Shown one piece after another: positions 25,960-34,195 of a DNA stretch of 64,000 bases; positions within the stretch are counted from its first letter, which is position 1; the number at the start of each line of letters is the position of its first letter. Both the position numbers and the translations under genes were made by a program. A model generated the notes under the pieces. The model was not told where the DNA came from and ran no database searches. It worked only from the letters and a program-made list of their open reading frames with translations. Source of the stretch: Desmodesmus armatus (Eukaryota > Chlorophyta > Chlorophyceae > Sphaeropleales > Scenedesmaceae); assembly GCA_007449985.2 (NCBI GenBank), contig VIIQ02000143.1:62001-126000 (forward strand), written 5' to 3'.

Positions 25960-25991
<32 letters not shown>

Positions 25992-26458
25992 AGAGTGGTA
26001 CGGCCCCTGCCCCACCCTGGCAAACCCCTGCTGCTGTTGGGAGGGGTTAGCAGCCAACATGACCTGGTCTAGGTCCACACTGGCATACTGCTGCTGCTGC
26101 TGCTGCTGCTGGGGGTATGGCAGCGACTGCTGTTGCTGCTGCTGGGGGTATGGCAGCGACTGCTGCTGCTGCTGCTGCTGCTGCGGCTGTGTGAGTGCAG
26201 CATATTCTGCCGCAGCCTGGGGGAACAGTGCCCCCACATCCATATTAGACAGCTCAGTCGGTGTCAACCTGCCTAGCAGATCTGTTGGCGACGACAAACC
26301 GGCTGCACCCCCACCTCTGCTGCTTCTGTGACCCCCAGCAGCAGCAGCAGCAGCAGCAGGGGGGCTGAAGGCACCGCCTGCCAAGCCCTGCTGCTGCTGC
26401 AGCAGCTGCTGCCGCTGCTGCAGCTCAAAGACAGACGGAGGCACCGGCTGGCGGTCAG

Positions 26459-26505
<47 letters not shown>

Positions 26506-26532
26506 AGAAGCTGCTGCAGCCGCTGTTCCAGG

Positions 26533-26564
<32 letters not shown>

Positions 26565-26574
26565 CTCGCCCCGA

Positions 26575-26611
<37 letters not shown>

Positions 26612-26815
26612 ATTCAAGGATGGCTTGCCGACTAGCTGCTGCTTCTAATGACGGGACAAGCTCCCTGAGCAATCTTGCTTGGTCGCCGTCTGGTGGTGTG
26701 CTTGGCACCCCTCCGCCTCTTCCTACTGCTGCTGCCGCTCCTGCTGCTGCTGCTGCGGTGGGATTGCTACTGCCCATCTGCTGGTGTGTCCGCTTGAGGG
26801 ATGCCGGCAGCTTTC

Positions 26816-26856
<41 letters not shown>

Positions 26857-27459
26857 GTTGAGCTGCCACCTACTGTAGGGGCTGGGCCTGGCGGTGGCTC
26901 TGACAGCAGGTCATAAACCTGCTGAGCTGTCAGCTCTGCGACCGATCCATGCATGGATCTATTTCCTGCAGGACCACTGTGCTGTTGCTGCCTCTGCTGC
27001 TGCTGGTGTGGCTGGGGTGCTGCTGCTGTTGCGGCAGAGGTTGCGCATGCTGTGCTGGGCCTGACAGCTGCTGCTGCAGGAAATGTTGCTGCTGCTGCTG
27101 GGGGTGCTGGTGGTTTTGGAGGGTTTGGTGCTGCTGCTGCGGCTGGTTGCTGTTTCCAAGTGTTGCCAGGTTGTATGCAGGAGGCTGGTGCAGTTGCTGC
27201 TGTGTGCTGGGGGCAGTGCCAGTGGGGTCAGGCTGGCCCTGCTGCTGTTGCTGCGGCAGGCCTTGGACCTGCTGCTTTGCCTGCAGGACAGACGTACGTA
27301 TGCTGATCGATCCGTTTCGCGCGCATGCAGGCCATGCTGTGTCTCTGCGCTGATGTTACAGGCAGCAAGGTGGCAGCAGCAGCAGGACACAACAGAGCAA
27401 GGACTTACCCTCTGCCTGGCTTGCAGCATCTTCTGCAGTATCTCCTGGTGACTAGACAT
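13461..27459 (-). CDS. SNF2-family ATPase with RING finger (CHR27/CHR28, Rad5/16-like)
   Basis: Exons (minus): 27459-27409, 27280-24938, 24460-24381, 23956-23780, 23029-22922, 22674-21969, 21874-21244, 19978-19584, 19069-18906, 18513-18432, 18003-17848, 17062-16781, 15901-15107, 14522-14367, 14050-13997, 13568-13461. About 2,096 residues if one base is restored in each of three exons. The N-terminal third is poly-Gln/Ser; poly-Ala/Gln loops follow. SNF2 motifs: [20 protein letters not shown] (Walker A), [41 protein letters not shown] (DEAQ box), [45 protein letters not shown] (CGAC...CCHIYCRTC...CLVC) precedes the helicase C lobe ([67 protein letters not shown]) and the tail [19 protein letters not shown]. 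Order and motifs match plant CHR27/28 (FRG1/2), nuclear proteins of chromatin silencing and repair. Ubiquitin ligase activity is inferred from the RING. Confidence 0.92.
13678..13722 (-). repeat. Acceptor-side echo of gene 3 last exon
   Basis: The stretch repeats the first 30 or so bases of exon 13568-13461 (CTGCAG|GACCAGAAGCGTTCCATT) with the acceptor and the gggtcaag intron sequence. It lies upstream in transcript order, with poly-G at 13651-13667 between. Confidence 0.92.
13779..13804. repeat. Poly-G tract
   Basis: An uninterrupted G run of about 24 in the intron of gene 3. Confidence 0.95.
14525..14748. repeat. Two (CAG)n arrays serving as acceptors, with an acceptor-side echo between
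   Basis: CAG arrays at 14525-14563 and 14659-14748. On the transcript strand each is (CTG)n ending in CAG. The sequence 14573-14658 repeats the first 75 or so bases of exon 14522-14367 (GTTATGACGCTGCT...), so two copies of the exon start each sit behind their own CTG-type acceptor. Confidence 0.9.
14825..15035 (-). repeat. Two donor-side echoes of gene 3 helicase-C exon
   Basis: The end of exon 15901-15107 (ACCGT, GCACGGGAGCGGGCTATCGC, TGACTTTGAGTCTTGC, donor) recurs at about 14982-15035 and 14828-14890. The translated copies read [15 protein letters not shown] and [13 protein letters not shown]. Both are downstream of the full exon. Confidence 0.9.
16260..16700 (-). repeat. Two donor-side echoes of gene 3 exon 17062-16781
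   Basis: The second half of the exon, coding for [20 protein letters not shown] through DSQAALLQ plus donor, recurs at about 16530-16690 and 16275-16440. Each copy ends CTGCTGCAG|GT and is followed by a C/G tract. Both copies shift frame within their Gly-coding G runs, unlike the full exon. Confidence 0.93.
17180..17715 (-). repeat. Three acceptor-side echoes of gene 3 exon 17062-16781
   Basis: The exon start ([20 protein letters not shown]) recurs at about 17286-17185, 17541-17410 and 17712-17620, each with its own acceptor. The first two keep frame for over 30 codons, the outermost is decayed. With the donor-side echoes this one exon exists as six full or partial copies. Confidence 0.93.
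18282..18420. repeat. 36-bp minisatellite x4 in gene 3 intron
   Basis: The unit gcattggctggttgcagggc plus aagtgccaacacacac is repeated at 18282, 18318, 18354 and 18390 (last copy truncated and variant). It lies directly after the donor of exon 18513-18432. Confidence 0.95.
19140..19205 (-). repeat. Acceptor-side echo of gene 3 DEAQ-box exon
   Basis: Reverse complement reads TTGCAG|GTGTTGTGGCACTGCATCGG then GTTGGATGAGGCC, repeating the start of exon 19069-18906 ([11 protein letters not shown]). It is truncated just before the motif finishes, and lies upstream of the full exon. Confidence 0.9.
19340..19388 (-). repeat. Donor-side echo of gene 3 exon 19978-19584
   Basis: It repeats the exon end coding for the GGPLFQ region with donor (GGGGCACTGTTCTAG|GTGAGAGG), downstream of the full exon. 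Confidence 0.8.
20130..20520 (-). repeat. Two acceptor-side echoes of gene 3 LTTYGTL exon
   Basis: The start of exon 19978-19584 (CTACAG|GAGAAGGC, coding for [20 protein letters not shown]) recurs at about 20190-20120 and 20500-20430. The nearer copy keeps frame ([20 protein letters not shown]); the farther one has a stop. Both are upstream of the full exon, with poly-G tracts between. Confidence 0.93.
20206..20325. repeat. G-rich low-complexity tract
   Basis: About 110 bp of long G runs with a repeated ggcagcgtgggg block; it lies between two exon echoes. Confidence 0.9.
20605..20733. mobile_element. Foldback (inverted-repeat) element in gene 3 intron
   Basis: A perfect 26-bp palindrome at 20605-20630 (AAAGAGGACAGTA and its complement) is followed directly by 30-bp inverted arms 20631-20660 and 20704-20733 (CACCAGTTTGCCTGCCCCTT in the left arm), enclosing the palindrome CCACTACGTAGTGG at 20677-20690. 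The whole piece can fold as a cruciform. No target duplication is obvious, so MITE/foldback origin is inferred from structure alone. Confidence 0.75.
20960..21095 (-). repeat. Downstream near-duplicate of gene 3 [11 protein letters not shown] exon end
   Basis: The end of exon 21874-21244 (AEAG through [32 protein letters not shown] plus donor) is repeated about 280 bp downstream with a donor (AAG|GTATGC). The copy reads [20 protein letters not shown] with an open frame. In the poly-G preceding the motif this copy has four G where the main copy has three. Confidence 0.92.
21480..22620 (-). repeat. Coding CAG-triplet expansions of gene 3 (poly-Gln/poly-Ala)
   Basis: More than a dozen CAG/CTG runs of 6-14 triplets inside exons 22674-21969 and 21874-21244. 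They are read as Gln in one exon part and Ala in another, between the Walker A exon and the next SNF2 motif. This is an unusually long low-complexity insertion within the ATPase domain. Confidence 0.9.
23185..23240 (-). repeat. Acceptor-side echo of gene 3 exon 23029-22922
   Basis: Reverse complement carries ACACAG|GAGGTAACTGGTGCAGACAG then TGATG, matching the exon start GAGGTCCCCGATGCAGACAGTGATG. It is upstream of the full exon. Confidence 0.75.
23373..23690 (-). repeat. Two donor-side echoes of gene 3 Walker A exon
   Basis: Copies of the end of exon 23956-23780 lie at about 23670-23584 ([20 protein letters not shown], then AHPRNGDYL plus donor GTGGGT) and about 23445-23374 ([20 protein letters not shown] plus donor). 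The first copy contains a complete Walker A motif. Both are downstream of the full exon. Confidence 0.94.
24050..24102 (-). repeat. Acceptor-side echo of gene 3 Walker A exon start
   Basis: It repeats CCGCAG|AGGTCCCTCCTGATCCCCAT then GCTGCGTCACCAGAAGCTAGC, coding for [14 protein letters not shown], upstream of exon 23956-23780. Confidence 0.92.
24600..24650 (-). repeat. Acceptor-side echo of gene 3 exon 24460-24381
   Basis: The block ttcagggcagcctgagcctc then aggacctggg repeats the exon start (GPEAQAALK) about 190 bp upstream, with poly-G tracts between. Confidence 0.85.
24940..26870 (-). repeat. Poly-Gln coding tracts in gene 3 N-terminal exon
   Basis: At least ten CAG runs, read as Gln in frame, in the long second exon. 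Unlike intronic CAG arrays they are interrupted by CAA and CGG codons, suggesting selection to keep Gln while limiting repeat instability. Confidence 0.85.
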
Positions 27460-28900
27460 CTTGAACAGACTTGTGGATATGGATAGCTGTGCAGCAACTC
27501 AGATAGTGGGAGTGCGATCAGTACGCAGTAGCACCAAGGAGCACCCCCGGATTGAGTGAGGGGTGCATGCAGACACCAGCATGGTGTCGCAATCACAAAG
27601 TGTCTTGACGCTAAGTGAAATTAGCCCGAGCGTCTACACCCCCACCCAGCAGGTCCCGCAAACCTCAGGTTGGGCATTTGACTTCAGGTCAATGGCCATG
27701 CTAATGTCAGCTATTATTATACCGTGCCTTGCGTCTTTCCTTTTGATGACATCGACAACAGTGACCGAGGCTGCAGGCAGAATCGTTTGGAAGCTGTGAC
27801 ACAGTGTGTGGAAGTGGAAATTGAAAAGTTGGCAGGGCAAAGCTAATTCTTTGGGAGGGTGCAGCAAGAGCTGCTGGAGCCCACTGGTGTTTTTTGAGAG
27901 AGTCACGCTCGTGGTTCTTACTCATCATGAGTGTGTGCCAGCTGTACAGCCAGGGACGGCGCATTCAGCTGGTGTGGTGTCCACCTGGTCCAATCTGGCC
28001 ACCAGTCCCAGTGTGACGCACTTGTGTACTTCACGTTGCAATCTCTTGGGCAACACTTGGCGCAGGGCGTCGGTCTCTGTTATAACCAATGGCACAATCC
28101 ACAAGGCAGAACAGGGCCGCTAGCCTGTCTACAGGTCTCAATGGTGCGGTTTTGCTTCCGGACCCCGGCAGTTGGGTTTGCCTGAATGTTGTGTGTGCCG
28201 CACACGCCACACACACACTGGGTCTTTGGTGGAGCCACACCTGATATCCCAAAAACCAGACACAGGCATGCTGCAGCAGCAGTCCCTGCGCAATACTCCA
28301 CACACTGTGGCTCGCAGCCGCACTGCGGCAAAACACCACCAATTGGGTTGCAACTGGGTGGTGACAACCTGATTATGGGCAAGGTTGCATGACAACTGCT
28401 CAACTCAACACTTCAAAACCAACCAAAAAGCAGGTGCAGATGGTGGCCCCAATTAGGCACCTGTACCTTGGCACTTGGAACCACCGTGGAAATTTGCGCA
28501 TGCCATGCAATGCGAAGCATACTAAGCATATGATATGCTGTGGATAGTGATGCAGTTTCCACACTTCTGCTGCTGCTGAATGCCCAGCTCCCTAACAGCT
28601 CCTTCAGAAGTAGCTCAGGAGACCATCCCCAACATCAAGATGACTTGAACTTCAAGTTGAACTTGCTGGCCCCAACATTGCATCATGCTGTGACAGCTCG
28701 ACTCGACATTGCAATAAACAACAGCACTGCAATGCGCAGCCGTGACATGCACAGAACCAATGCACGCTCCATGTGTACAAGGCTCGCACCAGTTGCTGGC
28801 CTAGGCTGGACCCAACATCAATGACAAGACTGTTTCAAAATACACCAACTTGGCCTGATGCGCGACAGCACAAGCCATGTATCAGCCGTAACACGCTGCC
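27460..28900. other. Intergenic region between genes 3 and 4
   Basis: It is the 5' flank of gene 3 (ATG at 27459, minus) and the distal 3' flank of gene 4. No gene, RNA or transposon is recognised. Composition is more AT-rich at 27640-27950. Confidence 0.5.
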
Positions 28901-28914
28901 CGCTGCGCATTGCC

Positions 28915-29373
28915 AACAGGGTTCCTTCACACCATGGTGGCCACAGGCACCCCTGCCACCCTGGTCATGCCACCATCCACCGTGGCCTGGTGGCACCAGG
29001 AGCCGTGGCAGCAGTCACCAGGGGCTCATACCCATCATCATGCCATGATGATCATGCCACGATGCCAGGGGCCCTGGCAGGCAACCTGTTCAGCGCCTGC
29101 AGGTGCATCACAGCCTCAATGCGCACCCCCTGGGCCTGTGGTGGGCGCTGGCCTTGGCAGCTACGTGTGCACAGTGATTCTGTCAAACCATGGTGGCCAC
29201 TGTAACAGGCACCCCCGTCACCCTGGTCATGCCCCCATTCACCCCAGGCGCTGATGTCACCAGGGGCTCATACCACCCCTCATCACGCCCCACAGGCAGC
29301 CTGTTCAGCGCCTGCAGGTGCATCACAGTACGCACCTTGTGCGCCTGTGGTGGGTTTCTGTGCACACTGTGGC
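28915..29373 (-). repeat. Two 3'-end echoes of gene 4 beyond its stop
   Basis: The gene 4 C-terminal coding end (MHLHALNRLPVGRDE, EPLV, GGMSRVTGVPVATMV, stop) is repeated at about 29183-29340 (MHLQALNRLPVGRDEG then GGMTRVTGVPV) and, more decayed, at about 28920-29110. The period is about 200-230 bp. Terminal coding sequence plus 3' flank has been iterated past the stop codon. Confidence 0.9.
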
Positions 29374-30467
29374 TCACACCATGGTGGCTACAGGCACCCC
29401 CGTCACCCTGGACATGCCCCCATCAACACAAGGGGCCGCAATCGCATTCACCAGGGGCTCATAAGACGCATTCCCCTCATCACGCCCCACAGGCAGCCTG
29501 TTGAGCGCATGCAGGTGCATCACAGTGCGCATCTCCTGCGCCAGCGCACACCACAGGCACCAGTAGTGAAGGCAGCAGTCACTGGAGGAGCCCTTGTCTG
29601 GCCCGATACTGCAGTTGGTGCAGCAGTCGCCGCCGGCGCCCAGGCCTGCAATACCGAGGTGCTTCCGCAGCTGCGTCCTGCGGGCACCGCCGATGCGAAC
29701 TGCCCAAATGATCGCGCATATGGGGTACATGTAGTACACCACTACAGTGATGACAGAGAAAGTTTTGCAGGCGGCGGTGGATGGGGCTGTGGGGGCTGTA
29801 GGGAATGTAGGAATTGCATCCGCTCCTGCTGTGCTGGAGTGACCCGGGGGCTGGGGGCATGTGGAGACCATTGCGATGCCGAAGATGAAAAGTAGCAGCC
29901 ACCAGATGCCGAAGATGAAAAGGTATTTTCCGAGTTCCTTCCACAGAGAGGTCCGGAACACCCTGGAGGTTGTCCACCTGGGCAGCAGCAGAGCAGCGCA
30001 GCAGGACATTGCATTGGTTAGTTCGGTGGTTACAGCTTGGGCGTTTGTTTATGAATGGAACGGCATTGTTGAATACAGCGAGGCAGTGCTGGATCAGCTG
30101 TTGATTTCGGCCCCACCACCCAGGTTGCTGGTCCAGGAATAGTGCTGGAGTTGCCATGCAGTGCCGTACATTGGGATGCATTGGCTCTGCTGCCCACCCG
30201 TAAGCCACGCATGGGACACAGTAGGCTGTGCAGCAGCTGATGATGTCGGTAGGGGTGCAATCGCCGCAGAATGCCAGCCAGTGCGAACGCCACCTGCAGC
30301 AGAAGCATGATCGAGGGCCCCCCACATGTTGGTGCTGCAACCGTCAGCCCTTGCACAGCAGCAGACAGCGATAGAGAGGGATGCGCTTGGTCTCACGTCT
30401 GCTTCAACTCATCTTCAAGCTCGAATGACTCAGTGGGAGGCATGGGACGCCCGATGCTTGGTGCCAT
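29374..30467 (-). CDS. PLAC8 family Cys-rich membrane protein
   Basis: Exons (minus): 30467-30397, 30293-30120, 29977-29374; 849 nt including stop, 282 residues, phases 2 and 2 agreeing at both introns. The ATG at 30467 gives MAPSIGRPMPPTESFELEDE; an upstream in-frame ATG is not excluded. Exon 2 holds the first PLAC8 block (AFCGDCTPTDIISCCTAYCV, then PCVAYGWAAE). Exon 3 has two hydrophobic stretches (LFIFGIWWLLLFIFGIAMV; FSVITVVVYYMYPICAIIWAV split) and the second block (RRTQLRKHLGIAGLG, DCCLHYWCLWCALAQEMRTV). PLAC8 proteins are small membrane proteins tied to cell size control and divalent metal transport in plants. A Pro/Thr-rich insert (TFPTAPTAPSTAA) separates the two hydrophobic stretches. 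The exact role is not readable from sequence. Confidence 0.82.
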
Positions 30468-31766
30468 GCTTTGCAGGCGTGATTGATGGTTCGATGATCG
30501 GCACCACTTGACAACGGATACGTTGGAGGCACAGGGACATGCGCGACGTTGCAGTTTTGCGTGTGTGATTTGAATGGATTGCGGGCACACAGCAGCACAT
30601 CAGGCGGCAAACATGAATACCACAGGAAGGTCGGGCTAGGGCCCAAAGGAACCTTGGAACCCCTTGGACACCTTGGAACGGTGGTATGAAGGCTTTGCAG
30701 CAAGAAAGACTATTTTTTTTGTTCACAAGAAACATGATTTCAAAAGAAACAGCACCAGGCTTGCACAGCAAGCACAACGCCCTCTGCAGTCCCAGTTGGG
30801 GCTTGCAAGCCTGTGCAGACAAATTGCTGCTCGCGCTGCGCTAGGGTTGCACCAGCAGGGTCAGCTGGAACCCACAGACTGGCAATCAACCTCCTGGAGC
30901 GTCCATTCAGGGGTGCAACAGCAGCTGGGTCCTGTCTGGCAGCGTGCTGATGTGCGCACATCGTGTGGCCTAGGCGTTTTTCAAACCCCGCCCTCAGCAC
31001 AAACGTGGCAATGTGTACAAACCGTCTGTCACACAGACACCAGCGTTGAAACATGTTGGTGACTTGAGCACTGTACAGTGCAGGAGCACCACGCGCGGGA
31101 GCAGATCTGCCTAGACTGCTGGGCCAGGACAGTACTTTTCAACCAATAGTTTTGGTTGCACAGTGCAGCACATCCAGCACATTACATACCCGTGCGATAA
31201 ATGCCCTAGATGAAAGTGATGCGTTTCATAATGTGCTTGTTGTGCACGGATCTGCTGCGGCCCGCAAAAGCGCCGAACGGAATCCAACTTTACCAGCTGG
31301 CACTGCAGTTGCGAAGGCAAACATCGATGCGGCGATCAGATTTTCATGCGCCCCAACCTGCAAGTGCGTGGAACAATAAGATTATGTCACTGATGAGCAG
31401 TTGAATCTCCTGCCTGGCCCACCTGGTTGACATCAACCCAACTGTGACATGCAGCTGGCATCGAACCAGCAAGATACTCACACGAAGCTTATTGGAAGCT
31501 GAATCGTAGCAATACTAGTTCAAACATACCGCAAGCCTGCAGCGCAGGCCGATCCATCACTCAACTGCCGAAGCGAGCTGCCTCGAAGGAAGCACAGCAG
31601 CACACAGGAATCGTGATGAGTCTATATTAGACCTCTCAGAGCTGTGGTGCCTGTCCCACGACTCAGACAGCAGAAGAGTGGTTGCCTCGGCTAACGCGCT
31701 TAACAGTCAGCTCATAGCCATCGAGGCTCGTTTGATCTCTAATATATACACTTCACAGACATTCTT
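30468..31766. promoter_or_regulatory. Divergent intergenic region (gene 4 minus, gene 5 plus)
   Basis: About 1.3 kb between two divergently transcribed start codons (30467 and 31767). Promoters of both genes must lie here. No TATA box or known element stands out. A weak T-arm-like hairpin (GCTGG TTCGATG CCAGC on minus, near 31454-31470) has no tRNA body around it. Confidence 0.5.
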
Positions 31767-32463
31767 ATGATGGAGCAGGTCAGAAGCGCGGGCGCCAGGC
31801 TCAAAGATGGCCTGGTGGCAGTGCGCGGGATGCTGTTATGGGCGCTTTTCAAGCTGGTTCAGGCCACCGTAGCAGCAGCATTCAGCTTTGTTATCGTCTC
31901 ACAAGCCGTCGCATCAGGCATCGTGCGCCTGTTCACCGATTCCGACGCTCTGAAGAAGGTGCAGGCAGCACAACTGGCCAGCAACGCAGCAGCAAGGGCA
32001 AACCTCAACCAGGAAGGATTTAAAGGCATCAAGGGCAACATTCAAGTGCGAGCAGTGGCAGCAGATCCCAGCACTGTCAAGCCCATGCACATCTTTGTGG
32101 ACCCAAGCAAGGGTGAGCACGCCAGGGCAGCAGTACCAGCAGCAGTGTCTTGTATGTGTCCAGCATGCACAGATGCACAAAACAATCCATGGACAGCATC
32201 ATAAAATATCCTTCAGCAATCATGTATCTTACATGTTGGCAACATGTCTGCAATGTGCCTGGAGCAGCCACTGGTTGCAGTGTGTGGGAATGGTCAGCAT
32301 GGCGGTTGCTGGTGCACAAACTCAACAACACCAACGGCAGAGCAGCTGCAGCGCCCAGACCCTTTCTACACCCATGCTGGCTAGCACACGTTTGCTTGCC
32401 TTGTAGAGGCTCTTCAATAACATCAAAGTGACAGCCTCCACACTGCCGTCCTTGCTGTGTCCA

Positions 32464-32516
<53 letters not shown>

Positions 32517-32688
32517 TGCCGCACCCACCAGGCCATGACTCTGATGCGTGGAAGCTTGTTGGACCCTACATGAAGCAGTACGGCCGCCACGCTATTGCCA
32601 ACAGCCAGCTGTTCAACCCCGAGTTCATTCACTTCTTCCTGCCAGGGGTCGGCTCCATTGCCTACATCATTGCTGACATGTGAGTGGC

Positions 32689-32750
<62 letters not shown>

Positions 32751-34158
32751 GGCACCAGCAGTGGCGGAGGCAGCAGCAACAGCAGCAGCAGAAGGCACTA
32801 AGACACCATACAGATAGCGGCAGCCAATGTTAACCCTGGTCCTCCCTCCCCTCAACTTGTCTCTACGTGCATGCTGGGACTGTTCCTAGCCTCGCCTGGT
32901 GACCCCCCCTCCTAGCAATCGCCGTGCCTATCATGTTGCATCATGGATACCGTCCCCACCCACCACCTCTACCAGCCAAACCAACACCCCCCTCCCCCAT
33001 GCTTGTTTGCTGTCCACCCCGCAGCTACAACCGTGTGGTGGTGTCTGCCATTGGTGACCCCCTGGCCCCCCAGAGCCAGTGGCTGTACCTGACTGACCTC
33101 TTCCTCAGGGTGAGTAAATGAGGGAATGAGTGAGCGAGTGAGATTGTCAAGGAGTGAGGGGTTTATAAAGGAGGGAAGGGGAGATGGAACTGCCGCTGCA
33201 TATGCTGCCACTGTGCTGTCATTCCCTCATTACTGGATACTTTCACCACATAGTGGTACTCTCCAGACCTAGTAAACTGCCGAAGCCGAAGCTTGGTATC
33301 ACCACGCGTGAAGGGTAAACCACCAAAACCCCTTCACCACTGCGAGCCGCTACAAGGGTGGGCGGACATCACAGCCAGTTAAAGTGTGTGTCTGGGCGTG
33401 GGGGTGGGGGGGGGGGTCACGAGGGAGTGATATCAACGGGAAGAGGGTGCGAGGGGTTTGTGAAAGGTGCGGTAATGGGTGTGGTGTTTGGCCTATATGC
33501 TGGCATGTGAACATTACACCAACCGCTTGTGTGTCATGTTCCTGCAGGAGTTCCCTGACGCCTACTTCTACCATGCCAGTGAGCAGTATGCAGCACTGCT
33601 GCACGACATGGGCTACTTCATCAACGATGTGGGGGCAGAGACAACCCTGCAGGTGTGTTGACGTACTGTCGTAAAAACAAGGCAACATGTAACGAATGCA
33701 AGGCATTGTTGGGTTGGGGCGTCAGGGAGCAGGGAGGGGAGGAGGTAGTCTGAGTATGCCAGAGGGATCTAAGGTCTTGTGCACCTGCAGGGGTTGTGTG
33801 TCAACATGTTCCCGCCCAGGTGGGTGGGTGAGGGGGGGGGGGGGGCGTGAAACAGAGTTGGTTGCTTGGCACCAACCAGAAGGCCTACCTTTGACGTACC
33901 TTCAACGCTTGAAACGATGTCAACACTGGCGAATGATTGGCCTGGAACCCTTCTGTTCACACACTTTTGATCCGCTTCTACTTTCTTCCCTGCAGGTCCA
34001 GTCCTGGACGTACAACGGCAGGACACGTACCGTGCGTGCTGCTGCTCGTGCTGCGCGCGACGCTGGTGTGCGTGTGCGTGAGCTGGCACCAGAGGAGCTC
34101 ACAGACGAGATGAGGCACAAGCTGCAGCATGATGTGTCAGGTGGGTGGGGACCCTGGC

Positions 34159-34195
<37 letters not shown>

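Noticed and set aside
14609..27451. Long plus-strand poly-Ser, poly-Leu, poly-Cys and poly-Ala frames
   Set aside because: They are complements of CAG-rich SNF2 exons and introns; every SNF2 motif reads on the minus strand.
31440..31475. tRNA T-arm-like hairpin on the minus strand
   Set aside because: A perfect 5-bp stem with TTCGATG loop is present, but no A box, D arm, anticodon arm or acceptor stem fits around it.
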